Positions 1 to 7,228 of a DNA stretch of 64,000 nt are shown one piece after another. Made by a program: the position numbers and the translations under genes. Each line of letters starts with the position of its first letter. Positions within the stretch are counted from its first letter, which is position 1. Source of the stretch: Flavobacterium lindanitolerans (lineage in GTDB: Bacteria > Bacteroidota > Bacteroidia > Flavobacteriales > Flavobacteriaceae); assembly GCF_002846575.1 (NCBI RefSeq), contig NZ_PJND01000008.1, forward strand, positions 496,001-560,000, written 5' to 3'. Below the pieces are notes generated by a model. That model had not been told where the DNA came from, searched no databases, and worked only from the letters and a program-made list of their open reading frames with translations.

Positions 1-141
1 TTTCAAAACCCCTGTAGTTGTTTTGGGGTCTGTAACCAGCTTCTCGCTAAGATTCTGCGCGGTTGCACTTTCTACAGCCATGAGACAAACTGCCCCATAG
101 AAACCAGCCGATAAGATGATTTTAAATAATTTGTTTGTCAT
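1..141 (-). CDS. Secreted protein N-terminus, probable M16 zinc peptidase (partial, cut by window edge)
   Basis: Only the first 47 codons are present; the gene continues beyond the left edge. The start is the ATG ending at 141. Residues 1-29 form a signal peptide: a lysine near the start, a hydrophobic stretch, then ATAQ at the likely cleavage site. The mature start contains TDPKTTTGVLK, which resembles the opening of secreted Bacteroidota M16 peptidases (usually followed by NGLTYYI). The zinc-binding HxxEH motif would lie outside the window, so the family call is inference from a short segment. Confidence 0.5.
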   Translation of the reverse strand, partial: MTNKLFKIILSAGFYGAVCLMAVESATAQNLSEKLVTDPKTTTGVLK

Positions 142-446
142 TTTCGGTTATAGTTTTAAGCTTAATAGTTTACCAATAACATACCTCTATGCTATTACAA
201 TTACACATTTGTCATACTTTGTTATTTTTTGTTACAAATTTTATAATGTGTGTTGTGTCAAATTATTTAAAAAATTGTTATGTCTTTGTTTGTGGGGATT
301 TTTGGGAGAAAAAATTCCTTTAGTTAGTCAGAAATTAGCGCGACATTTCTTTCTTAATCAAGAAATTCACCCCTAACAGATTATACTTATGGTTTCCTAA
401 AAACATAAAATTTATATTGCAACAATAATGATATCTTATAAAAATT
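142..446. other. AT-rich non-coding region
   Basis: About 300 bases between the partial secreted-peptidase gene and the structured element at 447-517. It is very AT-rich and must hold the promoter of the leftward gene. I see no clear TTTG/TAnnTTTG pair for that promoter. The open frame crossing it has no family resemblance and covers the start of the leftward gene in antisense, so I do not call it. Confidence 0.4.
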
Positions 447-517
447 GCCCCGCAAGTTCCCCACATTAATTCCTTGGCTTTGGGTCAAGATAGAAATTAA
501 TAAGGTGCCTGCGGGGC
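447..517. ncRNA. Candidate structured RNA or long-loop hairpin
   Basis: The outer arms GCCCCGCA (447-454) and TGCGGGGC (510-517) pair perfectly and can be extended around a bulged A. Inside, ATTAATT pairs with AATTAAT, CAC with GTG, and CTTGG with TCAAG around a small loop, giving a three-stage stem. It lies 40 bp downstream of the leftward gene ending at 557. Read on the minus strand it is followed by AATTTTTAT, so it could be that gene's terminator. The nested pairing is richer than a simple terminator, and Bacteroidota have conserved short RNA motifs such as Flavo-1. Strand and identity are not settled. Confidence 0.35.
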
Positions 518-556
518 GGTAAAAATCAACAGTCAACTCTAATGGGTTGAATACCG

Positions 557-1312
557 TTATCTTTTGTTATAATTGGAATATTCTGAAAGTGTCTGGACCG
601 GTGTTGCCTGTCCTAAGAACTTAGCCATCATATCCAGATTTTCGGTGGTAGTGAAATAACGCTTTGCCTGTTCGTTCCAGCTATATTTTATAGTAAGATC
701 AAACTTTTCAGCATTCAGCATTTTGATTTTCAAAGGTTTTTCGTTGATAGCCTGTACCTGTTCTACTTTTTTGGTTTTAAGATTGATGGTCATATACATA
801 CGGCAGTCTTTCATGAAAGCAGCATCTTTATCAGAAGGATTTGGATTCTGTTTGTAGCTTATAACCAATTGGCCCGGCGTTTCTTTTTCAATTCTGTAGG
901 TCGCATCATCTGTTTGGGCTGCCGGCTGCTCTTTTTTCTGATTCTTACGAAAAGAATTGGTATCAGAACGCGAAGCCGATTTACCGTCTACAGTAAGTAC
1001 TGTCCATTGTTCTTCTTTTGGCAATGACGGGTCAAACTGTGCCCTGATTACTTTTTGGCTGGCTGAAGTTATTGTGGTCTGTTGAAGCTCATAAGCATAA
1101 TTCTTAGGAAGCTGCAGATTTTCCGGATTAAGAACACCTGTATCAATATTATGTTTTGCAAAGGCATCCAACACTGCATTTTTTTGGGCTGAAACACCTA
1201 TTGTCGATAATACCATAAAAAGAGCTAATAGCAATTTCATTCCATTTTGCACTCCCGATTTTGTTTCTTCATGAGCCATTCCTATTCTGCCCATTGCATT
1301 ACTTTTTTTCAT
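557..1312 (-). CDS. Secreted protein of unknown function
   Basis: The open frame gives 251 residues and I recognise no family. A classic signal peptide (MKLLLALFMVLSTIGVSAQ) begins only at residue 25, so translation may really start at 1240, giving 227 residues. Against that, a -7-like TAATTTTG (minus strand, 1342-1349) would place the transcript start near 1335, so both starts are possible. The mature part is charged and Lys/Gln-rich, with no cysteine cluster and no membrane segment after the signal. It is monocistronic, with about 450 bp of repeat-filled intergenic DNA upstream. Secretion is well supported; the function is unknown. Confidence 0.75.
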   Translation of the reverse strand: MKKSNAMGRIGMAHEETKSGVQNGMKLLLALFMVLSTIGVSAQKNAVLDAFAKHNIDTGVLNPENLQLPKNYAYELQQTTITSASQKVIRAQFDPSLPKEEQWTVLTVDGKSASRSDTNSFRKNQKKEQPAAQTDDATYRIEKETPGQLVISYKQNPNPSDKDAAFMKDCRMYMTINLKTKKVEQVQAINEKPLKIKMLNAEKFDLTIKYSWNEQAKRYFTTTENLDMMAKFLGQATPVQTLSEYSNYNKR

Positions 1313-1520
1313 AATTCTTCTGTTTTATTATTTTGATGGGGCAAAATTAGGAGCGGCGTTTGGCCCTTTGGAAGGTTTACTGAGCGAAACGTCCAAATTA
1401 AAAGGTGAAATGTCTGTAGGGTAAAGTGAAATGATTTGAGATTACTATCTGGAAACAGTTGTAATTGTAGTCTGTTAAAAAAGCTGATTTTGACGGCTTA
1501 TTTCAATTATATTTTTTTAG

Positions 1521-1640
1521 CACGCGGATTATCACGGATTAAAATAATTACGTGGATTTAAGAAGTTTTTTAAACTTAGTGTCTCAGAAACTTAGTACCT
1601 CTTTTTTAGCCACAGATTAAATCAATTACACAGATTTACG
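1521..1640. repeat. Intergenic repeat, ACGGATTA/ACAGATTA family
   Basis: Two related segments: a stretch with CACGCGGATTATCACGGATT, and AGCCACAGATTAAATCAATT followed by ACACAGATTTACG. The reverse complement of the second resembles the segment at 22587-22613 (GTGTAATT, then TAATCTGTAGCC). It lies only between genes and encodes nothing visible. Confidence 0.5.
1573..1602 (-). repeat. Intergenic repeat, CTAAGGTACTGAG family
   Basis: Read on the minus strand this is AGAGGTACTAAGTTTCTGAG followed by ACACTAAG. The same wording recurs at 13215-13300, in reverse orientation at 13363-13449, at 22531-22573 and at 38121-38144, always in intergenic DNA next to gene ends. Confidence 0.55.
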
Positions 1641-1660
1641 AGTCTGTATAAAATGAAAGT

Positions 1661-1730
1661 GAACTTTGCGGCTCTGCGCCTTTGCGAGCAACTATTTCAA
1701 GCAAAGACGCAGAGCCCCAAAGCAAAAAAC
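1661..1730. repeat. Intergenic inverted repeat, TTTGCG family
   Basis: Two 22-bp arms (1664-1685 and 1701-1722) are reverse complements with two mismatches, separated by 15 bp. The core is CTTTGCGGCTCTGCGCC and its mirror. A second, more diverged copy lies at 35500-35557. Position just beyond the response-regulator stop suggests a transcript-end element or a REP-like repeat. Confidence 0.6.
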
Positions 1731-1768
1731 ATAAACTTATTGGAATCTATTTTGATGTAATAAAGCTT

Positions 1769-2533
1769 CTAATAATCCAGCCATTCCTTAAACAAAGGTG
1801 CTTTTGTACGGCTTACGATAACTTCTTCCGGAGCGTTTTTGATTTTAAGCTTTAGCTTACCATTAAAATAATTCTGCACCTGTTCAATAGAATTAGCCTG
1901 TACGATATACTGGCGGTTGACCCTGAAAAAATTTCTGGGTTCCAATTCCTGTTCCAAAGCTTCCAAAGTTTGTGGCACTACTACCTTTTCATTAGTAAAA
2001 AGATAGGCATAGCTAATGTTGAGATGCGAATAAAAAAAGGCAATATCTTCCACATTAATTTTTCGGTAGGCATCTCGATACGGTAGCAGGAAACGCGTTC
2101 GGTATTCCTTGGGTTGCATTTTGGCTAGTAGTCCTTCCATAAAATCGTGTGGTATTTGCGGTGTTTGCGTAGTCTGTTCAAACTTAGTTAAGGCGACTTC
2201 TAATTCGTCCTTATCAATCGGTTTTAGCAGATAATCAATGCTATTGTATTTGAAAGCTTTAACAGCATATTCGTCATAAGCGGTCGTAAATATCACGGGA
2301 CATTTAACCTCAACGCGATTAAAAACTTCAAAACTCAACCCATCGGCCAGCTGTACGTCCATCAGGATCAGATCCGGGCATTCGTTTTCAGAAAGCCAGT
2401 CCGCAGCTTTAGCAACACTGCTCATAATGCCTGCAATTTTTACATCAGGTCGGATTTGAGACAATAATCTTAGCAGACGTTCTGAATTTAGCTTCTCGTC
2501 CTCAAGTATCAATATGTTTCGTAATGCGCTCAT
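1769..2533 (-). CDS. LytTR-family response regulator
   Basis: A DNA-binding response regulator of 254 residues. The receiver domain covers about residues 5-125, with acidic residues EDE near the start, the phosphoacceptor D59 in LILMDVQL and the conserved lysine K104 in LLKPID. The C-terminal half (about 150-254) is a LytTR domain, with the FFRVNRQYIV segment typical of the AgrA/LytR/AlgR group. It overlaps the kinase gene upstream by 4 bp, so the two are translationally coupled. The pairing with a LytS-type kinase is standard for this family. Targets cannot be read from the window; LytTR regulators usually bind direct repeats. Confidence 0.93.
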   Translation of the reverse strand: MSALRNILILEDEKLNSERLLRLLSQIRPDVKIAGIMSSVAKAADWLSENECPDLILMDVQLADGLSFEVFNRVEVKCPVIFTTAYDEYAVKAFKYNSIDYLLKPIDKDELEVALTKFEQTTQTPQIPHDFMEGLLAKMQPKEYRTRFLLPYRDAYRKINVEDIAFFYSHLNISYAYLFTNEKVVVPQTLEALEQELEPRNFFRVNRQYIVQANSIEQVQNYFNGKLKLKIKNAPEEVIVSRTKAPLFKEWLDY

Positions 2534-3627
2534 GAGATCAATGGTACTTTAACGGTAAAAGTTTTGCTATCCTGCTCTATGGAAGGTTTTCTGTCGCTTA
2601 ATAAAGCATAACGATCAATGATGTTCTTTAGGCCAATACCCGTAGAATCTGTCTTATTTACCAAAGGCAGCAAATTGTTGGACACGACCAATTCATCATT
2701 ATCATTAGAATAAATAGCTACTATCAACGGATTTTCTTCTTCCGTCCGATTGTATTTCAGGGCATTTTCAATAAATAACTGCAACGTCACGGGCGGAATC
2801 ATCATTTTGAGTTTGGATGCTTCAATATCAATCTTAAAAACACAGCCTTCTCCCATCCTATGCCGTATCAGAAAAAGATAGGCATCCAGAAATTTCAGTT
2901 CTTCAGCTAAAGGAACGAGTTTCTTTTTAGAGTTGACAAGCAGATAACGGTAGACTTTAGTAAAGTTTTCTGTGTATTCATAGCCTAGCTGCTGGTCTTT
3001 TAATATCAGTTCCGAAAGCACGCTTAGGTTATTGAATACAAAATGTGGGTCGAGTTGCATTTTAAGTGCCTGTAATTCGATTTCGGAAGCCAGTTGCTTG
3101 TTTCGGGCGGCATTGATTTCATGCTCTGCAGCTTTTATGGTGGCTTCCTTCCAGTTCCGCAACAGAAAATCGCCGGTATTAAGGGCGCTGACCATCAAAG
3201 CCCATAACATAATTGAAATAATGGTATAGACTCCTTCGCGCAAGCCAATAGGCGAAGGCTGCGGATTAGTAGTGCCTCCAAATATCAGATATACCAATGT
3301 AAGGCAAATAATGAGGAACAAAGCTCCTAAAATCTGGAATATTGCCTGAATTAATAGCCTTTTCAAAGGACGTACCATCCACGGAATTCTCTTATTGAGC
3401 TTACGGTCTATAAAAAGGCTGAACCATACGATAGCCACACAGAATATCAGGTTAACCAACACATCTTCTACCTGCTTGTAGACTGGCATGGCAAAAAAAT
3501 TATGCCAATACGAATAGGGAAAAATAATAAACACGGTTGCATAGGACACAACAAATGTAAAAGTAACCAGCAGCACGTTCTTGATGCTGTTCCTTTTTGT
3601 AAGATTCGTTTTTTCCTGCTGTCCCAT
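2530..3627 (-). CDS. LytS-type sensor histidine kinase
   Basis: A membrane kinase of 365 residues with four predicted membrane helices (about 17-37, 54-74, 90-116 and 133-150), a short coiled linker and a His_kinase domain. The phosphorylated histidine is H195 in LDPHFVFNN. The ATPase part has an N-box (FIENALKYN) and a glycine box (STGIGLKNI). There is no extracellular sensor domain, so the signal is probably sensed in or near the membrane. It is the first gene of a two-gene unit with the LytTR regulator. An inverted repeat (3643-3660) sits 16 bp upstream of the start codon. Confidence 0.92.
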   Translation of the reverse strand: MGQQEKTNLTKRNSIKNVLLVTFTFVVSYATVFIIFPYSYWHNFFAMPVYKQVEDVLVNLIFCVAIVWFSLFIDRKLNKRIPWMVRPLKRLLIQAIFQILGALFLIICLTLVYLIFGGTTNPQPSPIGLREGVYTIISIMLWALMVSALNTGDFLLRNWKEATIKAAEHEINAARNKQLASEIELQALKMQLDPHFVFNNLSVLSELILKDQQLGYEYTENFTKVYRYLLVNSKKKLVPLAEELKFLDAYLFLIRHRMGEGCVFKIDIEASKLKMMIPPVTLQLFIENALKYNRTEEENPLIVAIYSNDNDELVVSNNLLPLVNKTDSTGIGLKNIIDRYALLSDRKPSIEQDSKTFTVKVPLIS

Positions 3628-3642
3628 GTAATTCTTTAGGTT

Positions 3643-3660
3643 TAACCCAATTATGGGTTA
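3643..3660. promoter_or_regulatory. Inverted repeat in the kinase leader
   Basis: TAACCCA-ATTA-TGGGTTA, perfect 7-bp arms around 4 bp, 16-33 bp upstream of the sensor kinase start. It could be an operator or an RNA hairpin covering the translation start region. No second copy was noticed in the window. Confidence 0.4.
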
Positions 3661-3694
3661 TTAGTTGGTTTTTTCCGGTTTTTGTTACAATAAA

Positions 3695-3725
3695 AAAGCA
3701 CGGGCTGAAATCCAATCCGTGCTTT
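3695..3725 (-). terminator. Intrinsic terminator of the Crp/Fnr gene
   Basis: Arms AAAGCACGG and CCGTGCTTT pair perfectly. On the minus strand the stem ends in a run of six T. It lies 30 bp beyond the stop codon of the Crp/Fnr regulator and separates it from the LytS/LytTR unit. Confidence 0.85.
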
Positions 3726-3755
3726 GTATAAGATACTTAGTTGTGAAAACCGTTA

Positions 3756-4436
3756 TTACTCCGCTTCCCTCTTTAAGCCTTTAATATCTTTTAAAAATAT
3801 CTTTTTGCCTTTAAGTTCAATGAGCCCGTTTTTATTAAAATCTGATAGCAAACGGATACAGCTTTCAGTTGCCGTTCCAATCATACTGCCAATTTCTTCA
3901 CGCGTGAGTTGGGTTTTCAGACTTCCGTCTTCGTGCGTACCAAAGGTTTCCTGTAGATGTAAAAGCGTTTCGGCCAGGCGTTCACGAACGGTTTTTTGTG
4001 CCATGTCAACCACATGGTCGTCGGCTTCTTTAAGGTCACCGCAAATGGCACGCATCACATTCATTGAAAATGCATTATTCTTGTTGAATAACGGCATGAT
4101 TTCGCTTTTTGGGATAAAGCATACTTCCATGTCTTCAAGCGCAATGGCGCTCAGGTTGGCAGGCTCATCACTAATCATGGAACGCTGTCCGAGCAATTCT
4201 CCTTTAGAGACTAACTTAATAATCTGGTCCTTGCCGTTAGCGCTTAGTTTGGACAACTTGCAGACTCCGTCCTTAACGCAAAAAATGCCATTCACATTCT
4301 CTCCTTCCTCAAAAACAGGTTCTCCTTTTTTGATGGTATAGGACGACTTGCGGTCCGCTATTTTCAGCAGTTCCTCTTTATTGAGGGCCTTAAGCGAACT
4401 AAACTCTCGAACGATACATTGCTCACACTTACTCAT
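3756..4436 (-). CDS. Crp/Fnr-family transcription regulator
   Basis: 226 residues from the chosen start, MSKCEQC. The longer frame to 4565 would run through the promoter and over the divergent ccoI start, so I reject it. A cyclic-nucleotide-binding-like beta roll covers about residues 20-130 and a winged helix about 150-215. Recognition-helix residues TESCIRLL keep the Glu and Arg that in FNR contact TGAT half-sites. Cysteines C4 and C7 (CxxC), C53 and C59 could hold an Fe-S cluster, but the spacing is not that of E. coli FNR, so oxygen sensing is inference. It is divergent from ccoI, with a matching palindrome between them. It probably governs the cbb3 oxidase and hemN. Confidence 0.9.
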   Translation of the reverse strand: MSKCEQCIVREFSSLKALNKEELLKIADRKSSYTIKKGEPVFEEGENVNGIFCVKDGVCKLSKLSANGKDQIIKLVSKGELLGQRSMISDEPANLSAIALEDMEVCFIPKSEIMPLFNKNNAFSMNVMRAICGDLKEADDHVVDMAQKTVRERLAETLLHLQETFGTHEDGSLKTQLTREEIGSMIGTATESCIRLLSDFNKNGLIELKGKKIFLKDIKGLKREAE

Positions 4437-4476
4437 GGGCGGGATGGGAATTAGTTTTGCAAAGATACGGAAAAGC

Positions 4477-4490
4477 ATGATAATTATCAT
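4477..4490. promoter_or_regulatory. Fnr-type box between the regulator gene and ccoI
   Basis: ATGATAATTATCAT, a perfect palindrome. Rightward, 22 bp separate it from AAACTTTG (4513-4520), a one-mismatch -7 element for ccoI. Leftward, only 9 bp separate it from TATCTTTG (minus strand, 4460-4467), the -7 of the regulator gene, so it overlaps the -33 position there. That geometry suggests activation of ccoI and repression of the regulator's own gene. Confidence 0.75.
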
Positions 4491-4541
4491 AGTTTGTGCT
4501 TCAGGCATTTCCAAACTTTGCACCAGGTAAATGAGCAAATT

Positions 4542-6932
4542 ATGGACACGCACAGTTGTTTTCACTGCGGTCTTGAAGTTATTAAAAAAGAAGAAATCGT
4601 TTTTGACGGAAAATCATTCTGCTGCAAAGGCTGTCAGACGGTTTATGAAATTTTCGCAGACAACGGACTTTCGTCTTACTATGACTTTGGAAAAATGCCG
4701 GGCGCTTCGCCTCAGGCCGTAAATGGAAGATATGATTTTTTAGACAACGAAAAGATAACCTCCAAATTATTGGAATTTCAGGAAGAAGGCACCAGTATTG
4801 TCTCTCTGTATATTCCGCACATCCATTGCAGTTCCTGTATCTGGATTTTGGAAAACCTGCACCGGCTTCATCGTGGTATAGGTTCTTCTCAGGTCAACTT
4901 CTCAGAAAAAAAGGTGCGGATTATTTTCAATCCGCAGGAAACCAATCTCAAAGACATCGTTTTGATGCTCTGCACTATTGGTTATGAGCCTTACATTTCA
5001 TTGGAGAATTATGAAAAAGGCAGGACTGCATCAGACCGCAGCCTTATTTATAAATTGGGAGTAGCTTTTTTCTGTTTCGGAAACATCATGCTGCTTTCCT
5101 TTCCTGAATATTTTGAAACCGAAGAATTCTGGCTCGACCAGTACCGCGGTTTTTTCCGCTGGCTCATTTTCGGACTGTCACTTCCTTCCTTCCTGTATTC
5201 CGCAAGCGGCTATTATGTCTCTGCCTACAAAAGCATCCGAAACGGTATGTTCAATATCGATATCCCGATTGCGTTGGGAATCATCGTCATGTTTGTCCGC
5301 AGTACCGTAGATATTGTTCTGGGTTACGGACAGGGATTTTTTGACAGTCTTACCGCTCTTGTCTTTTTTATGCTGGTTGGCCGACTGTTCCAACAAAAAA
5401 CTTACAGTTTCCTTTCTTTTGAAAGAGATTTCAAGTCGTATTTTCCAATTGCCGTCACACAAATCAAGGCACAGGAAGAAGTTTCTGTTCCTGTCTACGA
5501 TATCCAAAAAGGTGACCGACTGCTTATCCGCAATCAGGAACTGATTCCGGTAGATGGTATACTCATCAGCAACGATTGCCAGATTGATTACAGTTTTGTA
5601 ACCGGAGAAGCTGACCCCATCCATAAAAAATCAGGCGATAAGGTTTTTGCCGGTGGGCGGTTATTGGGACAGGTAATTGAAATGGAAGTCTTAAACTCGG
5701 TTTCCCAAAGCTATCTTACCCAGTTGTGGAGCAATGATATTTTTCAAAAGAAAAACGCTGTACAACGCAGAAGCATTACCGATGCCATTAGCCGTTACTT
5801 TACGCCTGCCCTGTTGCTGATTGCTTTTTTAGGTTTCAGCTATTGGATTTTTAAAGATGCAAATACTGCTTTTAATGTATTTACCGCCGTATTGATTGTG
5901 GCTTGTCCGTGTGCATTGGCATTAACTGCTCCTTTCACGTTGGGCAATGTATTACGGATTATGGGCAGGCAGAAGCTCTATCTTAAAAATGCCGGCGTAA
6001 TTGAACAATTAGCCAAAGCCGACATGATTGTTTTTGACAAAACCGGAACCATTACAACCAGCAAGGCATCTGATATTTCATTTATTGGAAATCCGCTGTC
6101 TGCTATAGAACTGTCATACATCAAAAACCTGCTTCGGGGTTCCAACCATCCGTTAAGCCGCAGGCTGTATGATTTCCTTCCGGTTGCCGAACTGCGTATT
6201 GTGCATGGTTTTGAAGAAATTACCGGAAAAGGTATTGAGGGTATTATTGACGGAAACTGTATTCGGCTTGGAGCGGCTTCCTATGTAGGGTGCGAAAACT
6301 CAAGCAATACACAAACGGCAGTGCATATTGCCATCAACAACGATTACAAAGGAAGTTATGTTTTCGACAACCAGTATCGCAAAGGTCTTCAGCAGCTATT
6401 TCAGAGTCTAAAAAAGAATTATGATATAAAAATCCTTTCGGGAGATAATGACGGCGAACGCAAACAGCTGGAACAGCTACTACCTGAAGGTACAGAATTG
6501 TTATTTAACCAAAAACCGGAACAAAAACTGGAAGCCATCAGGAAATGGCAGGAAAAAGGTCATAATGTAATGATGGTTGGCGACGGATTGAATGATGCCG
6601 GAGCATTGGCACAAAGCAATGTGGGGATTTCTATTTCTGAGAATGTCAATGTATTCTCTCCGGCTTGCGACGGCATACTCGATGCAACGGAGTTTTCGAA
6701 GATTGCTTATTTCCTGAAATTTTCTAAAAAGGCCATTACTACTATCAAGATGAGTTTTACGCTTTCGCTGCTTTATAATGTCGTTGGATTAGGCTTTGCC
6801 GTTAGCGGAAAACTGTCGCCTCTGGTGGCGGCCATTATTATGCCGTTAAGCACCGTAACCATTATCAGCTTTGTTACGCTGGCCAGTAATTATTATGCCC
6901 GAAAATTAAAACCCAAAACCGGCCGGGTATGA
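4542..6932 (+). CDS. ccoI: Heavy-metal P-type ATPase for cbb3 oxidase assembly (CcoI)
   Basis: A copper-exporting-type P1B ATPase of 796 residues that delivers copper for CcoN maturation. The start MDTHSCFHCG is chosen because upstream codons overlap the promoter. There is an N-terminal Cys-rich metal-binding part (C6/C9, CCKGC near 27-31), then HCSSC (C96/C99) in a ferredoxin-like domain. Membrane helices follow, with the transport motif CPC (455-457), phosphorylation site DKTGT (D499) and hinge GDGLND (D681). CcoI proteins of Bacteroidota have this layout. The Fnr-type box of the next gene overlaps its stop codon, so ccoI and ccoS may be separate transcripts that can read through. Confidence 0.93.
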   Translation: MDTHSCFHCGLEVIKKEEIVFDGKSFCCKGCQTVYEIFADNGLSSYYDFGKMPGASPQAVNGRYDFLDNEKITSKLLEFQEEGTSIVSLYIPHIHCSSCIWILENLHRLHRGIGSSQVNFSEKKVRIIFNPQETNLKDIVLMLCTIGYEPYISLENYEKGRTASDRSLIYKLGVAFFCFGNIMLLSFPEYFETEEFWLDQYRGFFRWLIFGLSLPSFLYSASGYYVSAYKSIRNGMFNIDIPIALGIIVMFVRSTVDIVLGYGQGFFDSLTALVFFMLVGRLFQQKTYSFLSFERDFKSYFPIAVTQIKAQEEVSVPVYDIQKGDRLLIRNQELIPVDGILISNDCQIDYSFVTGEADPIHKKSGDKVFAGGRLLGQVIEMEVLNSVSQSYLTQLWSNDIFQKKNAVQRRSITDAISRYFTPALLLIAFLGFSYWIFKDANTAFNVFTAVLIVACPCALALTAPFTLGNVLRIMGRQKLYLKNAGVIEQLAKADMIVFDKTGTITTSKASDISFIGNPLSAIELSYIKNLLRGSNHPLSRRLYDFLPVAELRIVHGFEEITGKGIEGIIDGNCIRLGAASYVGCENSSNTQTAVHIAINNDYKGSYVFDNQYRKGLQQLFQSLKKNYDIKILSGDNDGERKQLEQLLPEGTELLFNQKPEQKLEAIRKWQEKGHNVMMVGDGLNDAGALAQSNVGISISENVNVFSPACDGILDATEFSKIAYFLKFSKKAITTIKMSFTLSLLYNVVGLGFAVSGKLSPLVAAIIMPLSTVTIISFVTLASNYYARKLKPKTGRV

Positions 6933-6942
6933 TAAATATCAT
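6929..6942 (+). promoter_or_regulatory. Fnr-type box of the ccoS-ccoNOQP operon
   Basis: ATGATAAATATCAT, perfect 6-bp arms around AA. It overlaps the last codons of ccoI. Exactly 22 bp downstream lies TAATTTTG (6965-6972), a perfect Bacteroidota -7 element, giving an activator position near -43 and a leader of about 15 nt before ccoS. Confidence 0.8.
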
Positions 6943-6992
6943 GTTTTTCCCGAAGCCGCCAAAGTAATTTTGTTCTTATAAAATCATAAGGT

Positions 6993-7196
6993 ATGAGCGT
7001 CATCTATTTACTAATCTCCATCAGCATTGTCGTGGCTGTTGGCTTCTTTATTGCCTTTGTGAGGGCGGTCAGGGGCGGACAATATGACGATGACTATACT
7101 CCATCGGTTCGGGTACTTTTTGACGATGAAGTTGTTTCCAAAAAACAGGAGCATCCATCCAAAACCCGGAAAAATTGCCCGGAAACCAATCCTTAA
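6993..7196 (+). CDS. ccoS: cbb3-type oxidase assembly protein CcoS
   Basis: 67 residues, a normal length for CcoS. One N-terminal membrane helix (about residues 4-25) is followed by GGQYDDDYTPSVRVLFDDE, the short acidic tail seen in this family after the helix. CcoS is required for cofactor insertion into CcoN. It lies between ccoI and the structural genes, as in most cbb3 clusters, and is the first gene after the Fnr-type promoter. The next start codon is 32 bp downstream. Confidence 0.88.
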   Translation: MSVIYLLISISIVVAVGFFIAFVRAVRGGQYDDDYTPSVRVLFDDEVVSKKQEHPSKTRKNCPETNP

Positions 7197-7228
7197 TATC
7201 TGATAACCCAATAAATCCAAAATCAAGC

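Larger units (their letters stand above)
1313..1768. other. Intergenic region with several short repeat copies
   Basis: 456 bases without a gene. The right two thirds hold copies of three intergenic repeat families listed separately: the TAAG-rich motif (1573-1602), the ATTACACAGATT motif (1521-1640) and the TTTGCG inverted repeat (1661-1730). A minus-strand -7-like element, TAATTTTG, lies at 1342-1349 in front of the gene ending at 557. The part between 1350 and 1500 shows nothing I can name. Confidence 0.5.

Noticed and set aside
116-376. 86-codon plus-strand frame at the left edge
   Set aside because: Overlaps the start of the leftward secreted-peptidase gene in antisense and has the composition of AT-rich non-coding DNA.
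3724-4341. 205-codon plus-strand frame over the Crp/Fnr gene
   Set aside because: It is antisense to a well-supported regulator and its product is Ser/Leu-rich with no domain.
4437-4565. Longer start for the Crp/Fnr regulator
   Set aside because: The extra 43 residues cover both divergent promoters, the Fnr-type box and the ccoI start; the family begins at MSKCEQC.
5178-5624. 148-codon minus-strand frame in ccoI
   Set aside because: Antisense to the membrane part of a clear P-type ATPase, without any homology.
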